A DNA stretch of 64,000 nucleotides from Legionella bononiensis (lineage in GTDB: Bacteria; Pseudomonadota; Gammaproteobacteria; Legionellales; Legionellaceae). Both the position numbers and the translations under genes were made by a program. The notes beneath the pieces are model-generated. The model searched no databases. It had not been told where the DNA came from and saw only the letters and a list, made by a program, of their open reading frames with translations. Below, in pieces: positions 56,322 through 64,000 of this stretch. Location: the NCBI RefSeq assembly GCF_016786215.1, contig NZ_JADOBG010000022.1, positions 434,001 to 498,000 on the forward strand. The letters run 5' to 3'. Positions within the stretch are counted from its first letter, which is position 1, and each line of letters starts with the position of its first letter.

Positions 56322-57155
56322 ATGAAAAAACTCGTTCTCTCTTTAGGTCTCGGTCTCACTCTTGCGGTGAATGCGTTTGCAGACAATGTACTTGACCAGC
56401 TCAACTCACAAGTTGTAAAAATTCTTAGCCCCTTCCAGAATGAATCAACCACTGTACAGCTTAAATTCAACGAAGTAGAAACCACTCCGGAGCATGCATT
56501 CAAAGTTGCCCTGAATTCATTTTATCGAAAAACAGGCTCCCAAAATACTTTCGAACTAAAACTCGATAATCTCGCATATGATTACGGTGTAGGTGCCACT
56601 CCAACTACTGTCATCAAAGGATCACTTGGAGTTGATTTCACAAAACTGCTACCCCAAGACGAAATTAACTATCTGATTCCCATGGCAGTTCAAATGATAG
56701 AAACCCTCGCTAAAGAATACACCGAAGAAGAATATGGTGATGCAGCATCTATCAAAGCCGTAATTACCTCAACGAGCAAAGATAGTGAAGACAATTACAC
56801 CGGTCTCACCGCTTTAATTTCAGTTAAAATCGATCTCACCAAACTGCCCGAGGAAACCTTGAAAGAAGACATTATGCTCACTGACATGGTACTTTCATTG
56901 AACATCAATTTGAAGACTGGTCTAATGATTGATGCATTCATGATAAGCAATCCAGAATACAAAGGATTTAACAGTGATGAACAAGGTCTTAAAGAACTAT
57001 TGGATAGACTGCTCGCACGTGATGAACAAGTAATGGCAGAAATTGAAAACCTGGCTCAACGATTAGATGATATCGCCTCAATGATCGTTGAAAAAACCAA
57101 TGATTTTAAATTTCCCGGCCTTTATAGCACTCGCTCTAAACCTGCTCTATCGTAA
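56322..57155 (+). CDS. Exported protein of unknown function
   Basis: The ATG at 56322 follows GGAGG at an ideal spacing and begins a signal peptide (MKKLVLSLGLGLTLAVNAFA), so the upstream in-frame ATG at 56181 is rejected. The mature protein of about 257 residues is acidic and soluble. An N-terminal beta-rich part (TTVQLKFNEVETTPEHAFKVALNSFYRKTG) is followed by an alpha/beta middle and a C-terminal helical segment with heptad-like Leu/Ile/Val spacing (ELLDRLLARDEQVMAEIENLAQRLDDIAS). No family is recognised. It is monocistronic, with a GC-rich palindrome after it. Confidence 0.78.
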   Translation: MKKLVLSLGLGLTLAVNAFADNVLDQLNSQVVKILSPFQNESTTVQLKFNEVETTPEHAFKVALNSFYRKTGSQNTFELKLDNLAYDYGVGATPTTVIKGSLGVDFTKLLPQDEINYLIPMAVQMIETLAKEYTEEEYGDAASIKAVITSTSKDSEDNYTGLTALISVKIDLTKLPEETLKEDIMLTDMVLSLNINLKTGLMIDAFMISNPEYKGFNSDEQGLKELLDRLLARDEQVMAEIENLAQRLDDIASMIVEKTNDFKFPGLYSTRSKPALS

Positions 57156-57180
57156 CTTCACGCTATAGAGCAAATCAAAA

Positions 57181-57209
57181 GCCCGGATGAAGCGCAGCGA
57201 AATCCGGGC
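57181..57209. repeat. GC-rich extragenic palindrome
   Basis: GCCCGGAT pairs with ATCCGGGC around GAAGCGCAGCGAA. This is a common dispersed extragenic palindrome type in proteobacteria, distinct from the RAYT-linked REPs of this window. It lies 26 bases after the stop of the preceding gene and may also end its transcription. Confidence 0.75.
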
Positions 57210-57376
57210 GGCTTAATATACAGAAATTCCTTAGCTCTACGGCTATGGGGCATTTAGACCATGAGACAAAAATAATTTTTAAACCCGTTTGCATAGAATA
57301 GTGAATTAATACTTGATAATGTATCGTTCAGATTAAATTTCACTGATACATCTCGTGACCACTTCTTAAGAGCAGC

Positions 57377-57994
57377 ATGATGCTTTGGATCCTGATTTCC
57401 CTTTTTTTCTGTTGGTTGATTTACCGTGAGCTCAACGGCCACATGCCCATTTTCAAACCCTATCTTGCTGTTTTATTGTTGTTAGCCCTGTCAAGCGCAT
57501 GGCCGCCTTTTCATCACTGGCGAATGGAACGGTTATTTTCTGCCACAGCCAGTAAATTAGCCGACAATCATCCAGCAAAGGTACATTGTAATACCTTGTT
57601 TGACACGCTTTTCGATGAGGAAATCAGGGTTGGCGGCCATACGGATCCGAAAACCGGATATATAGTCATTCAATACCCGAGGTGTTCCATCCTGATGGAC
57701 TATCTTGCCCATCCCGATCACGCGAGTCAAGAAGAAATCATCAGCCTGAACATACTAACTCACGAAAGCATGCACGCCCGAGGTGAGTACAATGAAGCAA
57801 AAACAGAATGTCAGGCAGTACAAAGAAATTATCGCACAGCAAAACTGCTAGGCGTACCCGAACTCATCGCAAAACAAAATGCCCTTGATTATTATAATAA
57901 CCATTATTTAAAACGAAATGATGGCTATTTTTCTAAAGAGTGTGCTCCAGGTAAAGATATGGACGAGCATTTGAATGATTCGATCTGGAATTAA
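57377..57994 (+). CDS. Putative membrane zinc metallopeptidase (HExxH)
   Basis: This 205-residue protein has two N-terminal hydrophobic segments (about 2-17 and 27-43), then a soluble domain. His129-Glu130-Ser-Met-His133 within ILTHESMHARGEYNEAKTEC is a zincin motif. Glu140 and Glu144 lie downstream as possible third ligands. A pair of Cys (71, 103) may form a disulfide. Apart from the motif there is no family I recognise, so the enzymatic role is inferred from HExxH alone. The gene is monocistronic; the tandem ATGATG makes the start ambiguous by one codon. Confidence 0.75.
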   Translation: MMLWILISLFFCWLIYRELNGHMPIFKPYLAVLLLLALSSAWPPFHHWRMERLFSATASKLADNHPAKVHCNTLFDTLFDEEIRVGGHTDPKTGYIVIQYPRCSILMDYLAHPDHASQEEIISLNILTHESMHARGEYNEAKTECQAVQRNYRTAKLLGVPELIAKQNALDYYNNHYLKRNDGYFSKECAPGKDMDEHLNDSIWN

Positions 57995-58117
57995 CAGAAT
58001 AAAAAAATCACGTAAATCAGGCTCATCAAATCCAATAGTACTCCTAATTACCTGAAGTTAATCAAGGCGACCAGAAATGTGAAAGCAAGTCCTGATTCTC
58101 TCTTATTTAGTGTTATC

Positions 58118-58648
58118 CTATTGAGGAAGATCGCATTTTATACCACATTTCTCCAATTTAACGTCTTCCAAAACATCACTATTGATTTTGACCATCATCA
58201 GATTTCGACGAGAATTATCCAATAGAATAACCCGCGCAGATGTAACCTTATTTCCAGAATACTTAAGGGTGATGCCGGCTATACCTGAATTAGCCAATTT
58301 GCGGTATTCCAGAGTATCACTATAATTTAAATAACGTCCAAAATAATAATCTATAAAATTAGGGTTATCCAGAGCGATATATCCTTTCCGTTTACCATCA
58401 TAACTTTGAAGCTGTTTAAACGAACTCACAAGCTCTAATTTATTAGAATTTGGATCAATTTTTAAAAAAATAAGCGCGTCACCATTAATTAAGCTTTCGG
58501 AAGTCACTGTGTCATGTCTACCATCATAGTCAAAAGCAATAACTGTAGAATTTAAAACAGGGCCCTGATGATAAGTAGGAGATTTATGAAGAAATAGATA
58601 GAGTGCGGTTCCTAATATAATAATCAATCCTATCCCTATCAATCTCAT
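58118..58648 (-). CDS. Membrane-anchored protein of unknown function
   Basis: This 176-residue protein has one N-terminal hydrophobic anchor or signal (residues 2-20, LIGIGLIIILGTALYLFL). The remaining 150 residues are polar and beta-rich (STVIAFDYDGRHDTV, NSGIAGITLKYSGNKVTSARVILLD). Two Cys in KCGIKCDLPQ end the protein. No family is recognised. It is probably periplasmic or inner-membrane-anchored. It is monocistronic and convergent with the gene at 57377. Confidence 0.72.
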   Translation of the reverse strand: MRLIGIGLIIILGTALYLFLHKSPTYHQGPVLNSTVIAFDYDGRHDTVTSESLINGDALIFLKIDPNSNKLELVSSFKQLQSYDGKRKGYIALDNPNFIDYYFGRYLNYSDTLEYRKLANSGIAGITLKYSGNKVTSARVILLDNSRRNLMMVKINSDVLEDVKLEKCGIKCDLPQ

Positions 58649-58988
58649 GGCTATCCTTAATAATGATGTACGTTTTTAACGAATCGAATTTGCAATATAA
58701 TAATATACTATATAGATAATTAAAATTTGTCACAAATCGAGTCTGACACAGTCATCGATCCTGATATCTAGTTCAAATCAAACTCTTATTTAGTACAAAG
58801 CGAACTTTTGTGGAAGTTGAGATTTAACCCGCTTTACCAAGTCCGGTGGAAGAATAAGTTATCAGAGAGGAAAACCGTTAATGAACTTAGAGCTACACCT
58901 AAAACCTCAAAGTATCACTCACACTGCCAGATAATAGCTATACAATATCGATTACGGCTAATAAGAACGATTAACTTAAGGAGGATAT
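58649..58988. other. Intergenic region upstream of a small gene
   Basis: This 340-base stretch shows no gene supported by a ribosome binding site. It carries the promoter of the minus-strand gene at 58648 and presumably of the 58-codon gene at 58989, whose strong ribosome binding site (TAAGGAGGATAT) lies at its right end. Confidence 0.4.
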
Positions 58989-59165
58989 GTGGGTATAAAA
59001 GGATGGAATCGCGATGAACTCACTAAATTATTGGACGAACTCAATAAACCAGTTCAATTATCAGCTACTGTATCAATGACTATTAAAGACTGTGATCCAA
59101 CAACAGGTAAGTACAAACATGACTTGCCCAAAGGGTATCCAAGAGAAATAACTGCAATAAGTTAA
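58989..59165 (+). CDS. Small protein, 58 residues, GTG start
   Basis: The frame begins with GTG directly after the perfect ribosome binding site AAGGAGG and runs 58 codons to a TAA, with a stop three codons upstream of the site. An overlapping ATG two bases earlier opens a frame that stops after three codons, so GTG is the likely start. The protein starts IKGWNRDELTKLLDELNKPVQ and ends with a basic, Pro/Gly-containing tail (GKYKHDLPKGYPREIT). I recognise no family. It converges with the methyltransferase-like gene, whose stop lies 24 bases away. Confidence 0.55.
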   Translation: MGIKGWNRDELTKLLDELNKPVQLSATVSMTIKDCDPTTGKYKHDLPKGYPREITAIS

Positions 59166-59188
59166 ACCATTTAACACTTCTTTTTATA

Positions 59189-60187
59189 TTAATACGTTAA
59201 TGGGTGGCTCATTTCCGGTTGCGAATAAGACTGCTTAAGCACCGCTAGCAATTGATCTCTTTTAGCAAAGGGATTGTCATCCTCTCTTATCTGATTATTT
59301 AAATAAGAAGTAGCTTCTCTGAGTACATCAAGAGTAGGCTCATCAAGATGCTCCAAAAGAACAGTGGGGGTGATTTGCTCATTCGTTTGAATTCGAGGCA
59401 CGATATTTTGAAACGCCTTCGATAATGCGCTCAAAAATACCTCGCTATTCGCTATCATTTTTTTAAGGTGACATTGTGTGATTATTAATTGGCATTGATC
59501 TTGGTGATTTAGATTAAACAAAGGATCTCGATCATCTGGTTCGATAATCGGGTTTTGCCAGGATGCTCGGCCATCGTGCATATCAATGTTCAAATTGTAT
59601 TTAAGATCTTCTTCGCAAAACTGCTGAAGGAGTTCTAATATCACCATCATTTCATGAGGATCATAACACGTAATTAAAATTGGAGCTTCTTCACTCTTGT
59701 TTTCCAGAATATTCCATAAAATATGACACATATCTAAAATTAACCTTTTGGGGGTTTCATCATGATCACTTAAAAACTCTGGATGACGCCAAATAATGCA
59801 ATGAGCGTGGGAAATCGCGAATACAGGAGGAGCGCTGGCAATATCTGAATGGATATAAATCTGGTTAACCGATGGAGCTTTCTTTTGTAAAACACGAATA
59901 TTAAATTTTAAATCTCGCGAATCAATATCACAACCAACATAATTAATCTTAACTCCCCTGGAGCGGGCGAGTAGTTCAAGGGTTGATAACTCCAGTGCTG
60001 CGCCACATGCAATACTCACTACATTAATTTCATCCTGATTGAAATTCGCGATGAGATTTCTTATCGGGGATAACAAGGTATAAGAAATACGAAAATGTTT
60101 AAGAGAAAACAGGCTGTTATTGGGAAATGAGTTAAAAATAGCTTTCATTGCAACCAGAACTGAACGTAGTGTTCCAATATTATACAT
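59189..60187 (-). CDS. Putative SAM-dependent methyltransferase-like protein
   Basis: This 332-residue protein has a Rossmann-type start, VVSIACGAALELSTLELL at residues 56-73, followed by INYVGCDIDSRDL with acidic residues at the end of the second strand. These are the positions of motifs I and II of class I methyltransferases. The later VFAISHAHCIIWRHPEF and APILITCYDP blocks suit motifs IV and V. The substrate is not deducible. The start at 60187 lacks a good ribosome binding site and a start at 60148 is possible. The C-terminal 90 residues are helical. It lies just downstream of the REP/decayed-RAYT segment. Confidence 0.7.
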   Translation of the reverse strand: MYNIGTLRSVLVAMKAIFNSFPNNSLFSLKHFRISYTLLSPIRNLIANFNQDEINVVSIACGAALELSTLELLARSRGVKINYVGCDIDSRDLKFNIRVLQKKAPSVNQIYIHSDIASAPPVFAISHAHCIIWRHPEFLSDHDETPKRLILDMCHILWNILENKSEEAPILITCYDPHEMMVILELLQQFCEEDLKYNLNIDMHDGRASWQNPIIEPDDRDPLFNLNHQDQCQLIITQCHLKKMIANSEVFLSALSKAFQNIVPRIQTNEQITPTVLLEHLDEPTLDVLREATSYLNNQIREDDNPFAKRDQLLAVLKQSYSQPEMSHPLTY

Positions 60188-60326
60188 CTTAATAATTTTA
60201 GGTGCAATTATGACCTTTACGTAAAACTACCTGACAATCATAAAAATAGATTAAAAAGCTTAATGATCGCAGGTGAAGCAGCTTGCACAGATAGCAAAGT
60301 GAATTTAACTGGTTTAGTCAAGGTAG

Positions 60327-60354
60327 CCTGTATTAGACGAAGTTGTAATACAGG
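60327..60354 (+). repeat. REP hairpin, one base different from the RAYT-linked copies
   Basis: The same 28-base palindrome as at 26-53, with T for C at one inner-stem position, is preceded by GTAG at 60323-60326. Together with the inverted unit at 60475-60502 it brackets the RAYT remnant. Confidence 0.9.
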
Positions 60355-60474
60355 GTGGTTTCCCCAATGCGATGCACTCCAGTTATCATCAATCATTCTA
60401 CGTTTAATTAATCGATAGATACTCAAATATTTATACACAAGATACAAGAACAGTGGGTTATTGAAGAGATTGAT
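60355..60474 (-). pseudogene. Decayed RAYT transposase 3' remnant between two REPs
   Basis: On the minus strand the bases between the two REPs read YKYLSIYRLIKRRMIDDNWSAS. This aligns with the C-terminal end of the intact RAYT (SSIHRYIKKGLMNKTWSLEE), including the Trp near the end. At DNA level AATCGATAGATACTC parallels TATCGATGGATACTT of the intact gene. The HuH motif, the catalytic Tyr and more than 80% of the gene are missing. It is therefore a relic bracketed by REPs in the same facing orientation as those at the intact copy. Confidence 0.7.
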
Positions 60475-60502
60475 CCTGTATTACGACTTCGTCTAATACA
60501 GG
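60475..60502 (-). repeat. REP hairpin, inverted
   Basis: This inverted copy of the RAYT-linked REP is identical to the unit at 658-685, with CTAC (GTAG on the other strand) at 60503-60506. Confidence 0.9.
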
Positions 60503-60590
60503 CTACTCCCGTTATGCTTAAACTTTATGAGGATCTCTCAGGAGTAAGTCGTGGGACATTAGAAATAAATCGATGAATTGTCAACACACT

Positions 60591-61040
60591 CTAATTTCTT
60601 AAATTAGTCAGATTACACTCGGCGCAAAGACCTTTAATTTCTACAGTGCAATTAATAATTGAAAACTGAATGGCGTTAGCCGATTCTGTTACAGAGGTAA
60701 AATCGATAATGCATTCCAACTCCTTAACAAAGTCACATTGATTGCAGATGAGAAATTGAGCCTGTCCCACGTGATGTCCATGCAAACAGGCGACATAAGA
60801 CTTAAGGCTGTCAATGCAGTGAATAAATCCCTCTTGATGCCAAAACTGGATGGCTCGATAAACTGTCGGAGGCTTGGGGTTCTCAATTTCCAAAGATAAT
60901 CGCTGTAAAATATCGTAAGCTCCGAGAGGTTTTCGTTCATCCACTAATATTTTGAGGACACGCTCTCTTGGCTCAGTAAATCGGTAGCCATGACTCATGC
61001 AATGCTTATATGCTCTGTCCAACAAATTATGTTTCATCAA
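60591..61040 (-). CDS. zur: Zinc uptake regulator Zur (Fur family)
   Basis: This 149-residue Fur-family repressor reads as Zur rather than Fur. The DNA-binding helix segment PKPPTVYRAIQFWHQEGFIH and the SYVACLHGHHVGQAQFLICNQCDFVKE block match the Zur pattern. The C-terminal Cys pairs LICNQC and GLCAEC form the structural zinc site. The residues after SYVAC that bind regulatory zinc (His-rich HGHH) are present. A near-perfect Zur operator (61187-61205) lies in the divergent promoter region shared with the P1B ATPase gene, supporting the assignment. Autoregulation is possible; the box is 147 bases from the zur start. Confidence 0.9.
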   Translation of the reverse strand: MMKHNLLDRAYKHCMSHGYRFTEPRERVLKILVDERKPLGAYDILQRLSLEIENPKPPTVYRAIQFWHQEGFIHCIDSLKSYVACLHGHHVGQAQFLICNQCDFVKELECIIDFTSVTESANAIQFSIINCTVEIKGLCAECNLTNLRN

Positions 61041-61186
61041 CCATCTATACGTTTAATTATTAGAACCTTCAATTTTATCATACTCTCAATTTCAATGAAA
61101 AATAATCAAATAAAGAACACAAATAAACACATAATTTTTATATAGTGTCTAAAAATTACTTAATCTTACTTGCTCTTCAACAATTG

Positions 61187-61205
61187 AGTGTTATATTATA
61201 ACACT
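61187..61205. promoter_or_regulatory. Zur operator
   Basis: AGTGTTATATTATAACACT is a 19-base perfect palindrome around a central T. It contains TGTTATA-N-TATAACA, the core of the gamma-proteobacterial Zur box. It lies 90 bases before the P1B ATPase start and 147 bases before the zur start. Confidence 0.85.
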
Positions 61206-61294
61206 TCTTTGAGGGTGATGAAATGCAATTAAAGTAATCAAGCACAACAAAACCTTCTTTAGCATCTCTCTAATCATTTAAGTAGAGGAAACCA

Positions 61295-63874
61295 ATGTAT
61301 TATTATAATTATCGATTCCATCTTTCAGATGATACTCAACTTCTCGAACCGGCAAAAATAGAACGGATTTTGTATGAAGCGAACGAATTAGGGATAGTGC
61401 GTGTTGCAATCGATACCACTAGTGCTAACAGAAGCATTAGTTTGTTGTGTACATCCAAAGACCAAAAAACCATTCAAAACCAGGTGACACAACTTTTATT
61501 GGCCGAAGAAATCTCCTTAAGTGAACGTGTCGAGTTAGAAGCAGTTTGGAACGAAAACGAAATAAAGCATAAAGATCACGCGCATGAATCCAAACCAACA
61601 CATTCCAGTCATCCCAAAAAACACAAAAAAAATACGAAACAGCCTCACTCCCATGATCACCACCACGGCCATCACCATGGCCATAGCCATGATCATGACC
61701 ATCATGAAAATCATTGGCTAAAAGCGACGTTAGGGTTAATTTGGGGAATAGGCTTACTGGTCATCTCGATTGCGAGTTTTAACATTCCGATGATGGCCTA
61801 TTACGTCATAACCGGGCTTACTACGTTGATGACATTTTATTTAGGACGCTCTGTTTATGAATCAGCCTGGCATACCTTACAGAGTTTAAAATGGGATACC
61901 ACAACTTTATACGCAATAAGTACTTTGACCATAGTCGGTGTATCTATAGCCAGTATGTTTGTCCCCGGGTTACCGATGATGTTTGAAGCGGCACCTTTAG
62001 TTTTAGGCTTTTGGCATTTAGGCGAAGGAATAGAGCATACCTTGATAGGTAAAATTAATAAAAAACTGGATGTTCGCGATTGCGTACCTCCATTAGTTCT
62101 TTTAAAGGGTAACCCGGATAAGGACATTTCAGTCAAACAATTAATTCCAAACGATATGATTGTAGTGAAAAAAGGAGAGGTGATTCCTGTCGATGGTGTT
62201 GTAACAGAAGAAACGCTACTTTACACAACTCGGGTCGACGGATCCCCCCACCTCAGGATGTTTAAACCTGGTGATGTCGTAAAATCGGGTATGCGCCTGG
62301 CTGACCATATACCTTCATTGGAACTGCGTGTTACAAAAACATATCAAAACTCTTATCTCTCATTAATCGCAAAAAATATTAATAAAGCGAATCATGAAAA
62401 AGCACCAGTCGAGCTGTTTGCCGATCAAGTCTTATACTACTTTATTCCCGGCTTACTCGGCGTAGCGCTGGTATCGGGTATCGTCATCGGTTCATTATTT
62501 ACTCCCGCGCTTGCTATCCAATGCGTCATCTCTGTTCTTGTGAGCGCCTGTCCATGTGCTTTGAGTTTGATTACCCCCATGGCAGTTAAAATCGGGATGA
62601 AAAAAGCGTCTGAACAAGGGATTCATTTTAATAATGGGAAGGCATTACAGGCCGCCTCAGATATAGACACCGTAGTTTTTGATCTGAACGGAACCCTTAC
62701 TGAAGGCAAAATTGCAGTAGAGTCCATGCGTATTTCAGATGAGAACTATTTGAGCCATGTCGCATTATTAGAAGATCAATCCGATCATCCAGCCGCCAAA
62801 ATTATCAAGTCTTATATACAGAATAAAGGCATTATTCCAAGTGAATCTTTAGAAATCACGTCGATTGATAAAAGCCATCACTCAGGCATAAAAGGCATAA
62901 TTAATGGTGAAACATTCATCATTGGTAATAAGGACATGCTGGTTGCTAATGAAATTACACAGTTCGATGAACCTTATGATAATCCGGACAACGGCTCTGT
63001 TTATATTGTGCGAGGAACAACAGTAATAGGACAAATTGCCTTAACCGATCCTTTGCGTCCGGATGCTGTTGCCACGGTGAATCAATTAAAACGTCTTGGC
63101 AAGACAGTACATATTTGTACTGGAGCTGATAGAGCATCGGCAGAACAATATGCCGCTTTATTAGGTATTCCAAAAGCGAATATTAGCGCGAATACAGTAG
63201 GGGCTATCACAAAACCCGGTGAGCAATCAAAAACAAGTTATATTCAACAATTACAAGCCAAAGGCCACAAAGTCGCCATGGTAGGTGATGCCGCTAATGA
63301 TATAACGGCTATCGCCTATTCTGATATTGGTATTGCGGTTAAATCGAGTATCGGTGATACCGTCACCGAACAACATGCCGGTATAGTAGTTCAACAAGGT
63401 TTGTTATTCCCTATTGCTACGGCCTTTGATGTGGCTAAAAAAACAAAAGATAATATTTTCCAGAACTTATTCGTGAGCCTGGCTTATAATTCAGGGATTA
63501 CTCTAGTAGCAGCCGGATTATTTGTTGCCATAGGTTTTGCACTGAATCCAGTCTTGGGCGTTGCCTTGATGGTTCTTGAATCCACAATTGTTTTAGCCAA
63601 TTTGTATCGTTTTAAACAACAGGACATTGTGTCTGCAGCATCCAATAATAAACATAACGCAACTGATGTAGAAACCCCTGACCATACAACTGCAAAAGTG
63701 ATGAAGCGTTTGGGTTATCGTTCGCAACCTGAAGAGCACTTAGCCAATCAGCAGGAATCCAATCTTAGATATTCTAAAGCGGGTACCTTATTTGCGCAGG
63801 AAACGAATCGATCTGCTTATGCATCTGGTGAGAACGCACACGAAATAGCACCTCAAATGGCCGGCTCACATTAA
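61295..63874 (+). CDS. Heavy-metal P1B-type ATPase with altered catalytic motifs
   Basis: This 859-residue inner-membrane transporter has an N-terminal HMA-like region without a CxxC motif and a His/Asp-rich segment at about 116-140. Transmembrane segments follow, with the metal-binding CPC at 419-421. The phosphorylation site reads Asp463-Leu-Asn-Gly-Thr-Leu-Thr instead of DKTGTLT. The actuator TGES site reads DGSP (about 315-318), the hinge GDGxND reads GDAAND (664-669), and the HP motif is SDHP (496-499). The catalytic Asp is kept. The ATG follows AGAGGA. A Zur box precedes it, so zinc-dependent control is likely. Whether it pumps metal, and which, is open. Confidence 0.88.
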   Translation: MYYYNYRFHLSDDTQLLEPAKIERILYEANELGIVRVAIDTTSANRSISLLCTSKDQKTIQNQVTQLLLAEEISLSERVELEAVWNENEIKHKDHAHESKPTHSSHPKKHKKNTKQPHSHDHHHGHHHGHSHDHDHHENHWLKATLGLIWGIGLLVISIASFNIPMMAYYVITGLTTLMTFYLGRSVYESAWHTLQSLKWDTTTLYAISTLTIVGVSIASMFVPGLPMMFEAAPLVLGFWHLGEGIEHTLIGKINKKLDVRDCVPPLVLLKGNPDKDISVKQLIPNDMIVVKKGEVIPVDGVVTEETLLYTTRVDGSPHLRMFKPGDVVKSGMRLADHIPSLELRVTKTYQNSYLSLIAKNINKANHEKAPVELFADQVLYYFIPGLLGVALVSGIVIGSLFTPALAIQCVISVLVSACPCALSLITPMAVKIGMKKASEQGIHFNNGKALQAASDIDTVVFDLNGTLTEGKIAVESMRISDENYLSHVALLEDQSDHPAAKIIKSYIQNKGIIPSESLEITSIDKSHHSGIKGIINGETFIIGNKDMLVANEITQFDEPYDNPDNGSVYIVRGTTVIGQIALTDPLRPDAVATVNQLKRLGKTVHICTGADRASAEQYAALLGIPKANISANTVGAITKPGEQSKTSYIQQLQAKGHKVAMVGDAANDITAIAYSDIGIAVKSSIGDTVTEQHAGIVVQQGLLFPIATAFDVAKKTKDNIFQNLFVSLAYNSGITLVAAGLFVAIGFALNPVLGVALMVLESTIVLANLYRFKQQDIVSAASNNKHNATDVETPDHTTAKVMKRLGYRSQPEEHLANQQESNLRYSKAGTLFAQETNRSAYASGENAHEIAPQMAGSH

Positions 63875-64000
63875 CTATGTTCTGGTGAGGATATTCTAAA
63901 TCAGGCTTAGAACAATAAATGAATTTAATTATTAATTAACAATAGGTTATAATCATTTTTAGTAACTTCTCCCTAAGCCTGGGAACAATACTTGATTGAC

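Noticed and set aside
58808..59017. Plus-strand 69-codon frame overlapping the 58-codon gene
   Set aside because: It has no ribosome binding site and is in another frame from the strong AAGGAGG, which fits the GTG start at 58989.
60238..60447. Minus-strand 69-codon frame as an independent gene
   Set aside because: Its middle translates a REP hairpin and its start matches a RAYT C terminus, so it is better read as a decayed RAYT with REPs.
1..64000. tRNA, rRNA or CRISPR array
   Set aside because: No cloverleaf with conserved T-loop, no rRNA stretch and no regularly spaced direct repeats were seen; the only repeats are the REP hairpins and single palindromes listed.

Overview
The window looks like a chromosomal segment of a Legionella species (inference). 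The DNA is AT-rich and gamma-proteobacterial. It carries the lptD-surA-pdxA gene order with a divergent amgK-murU pair, the divergent epmB/efp pair, and many large proteins with eukaryote-like or host-directed features and no housekeeping role, as is typical of genomes with a Dot/Icm secretion system. No Dot/Icm, rRNA, tRNA or CRISPR locus is visible here, so genus and effector status are inferred.

Layout. 0-0.75 kb: a REP-associated transposase (RAYT) flanked by its GTAG-tagged REP hairpins. 1-17.4 kb: mostly core genes. These are a secreted DM9-repeat protein, folA-pdxA-surA-lptD on the minus strand, amgK-murU (peptidoglycan recycling), an unknown acidic protein, fadE, an unknown gene coupled to a half-size chromate transporter, ppk1, and epmB divergent from efp. 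17.5-25.9 kb: accessory genes. These are a small Tyr-rich lipoprotein, a Cys-rich secreted protein, an endonuclease/exonuclease/phosphatase-fold protein, an SDR, two divergent paralogues with a Cys-His-Asp transglutaminase-like core, an NAD-dependent formate dehydrogenase and a methyltransferase.

25.9-41.3 kb is the most unusual part: three giant genes. One, on the minus strand, encodes about 2015 residues with leucine-rich repeats, a transglutaminase-like Cys-His-Asp core and two midasin/MoxR-like AAA+ modules. Divergent from it, after a 0.5 kb gap, lies a tight pair encoding 1359 and 1568 residues that I cannot assign. Counting the two small paralogues at 21.6-23.6 kb, three proteins within 10 kb share the same type of cysteine active site. 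I propose this as the candidate undescribed system.

41.3-54.9 kb: an UMF1-type MFS transporter, a secreted GH17-like glucanase, a beta-barrel protein, a NixA-type nickel transporter, a DUF4331 protein, a Nudix hydrolase, an Mla/MCE lipid-transport operon without its ATPase, an amidase, a DUF945 protein and a class A beta-lactamase-like enzyme. 55-60.2 kb: small unknown genes, including one ending in a CaaX-type prenylation box, an HExxH membrane protein, and a 58-codon gene with a strong ribosome binding site. 60.2-63.9 kb: a decayed RAYT between two REPs, then zur, a near-perfect Zur operator, and a His-rich P1B-type ATPase whose usually invariant motifs are altered.
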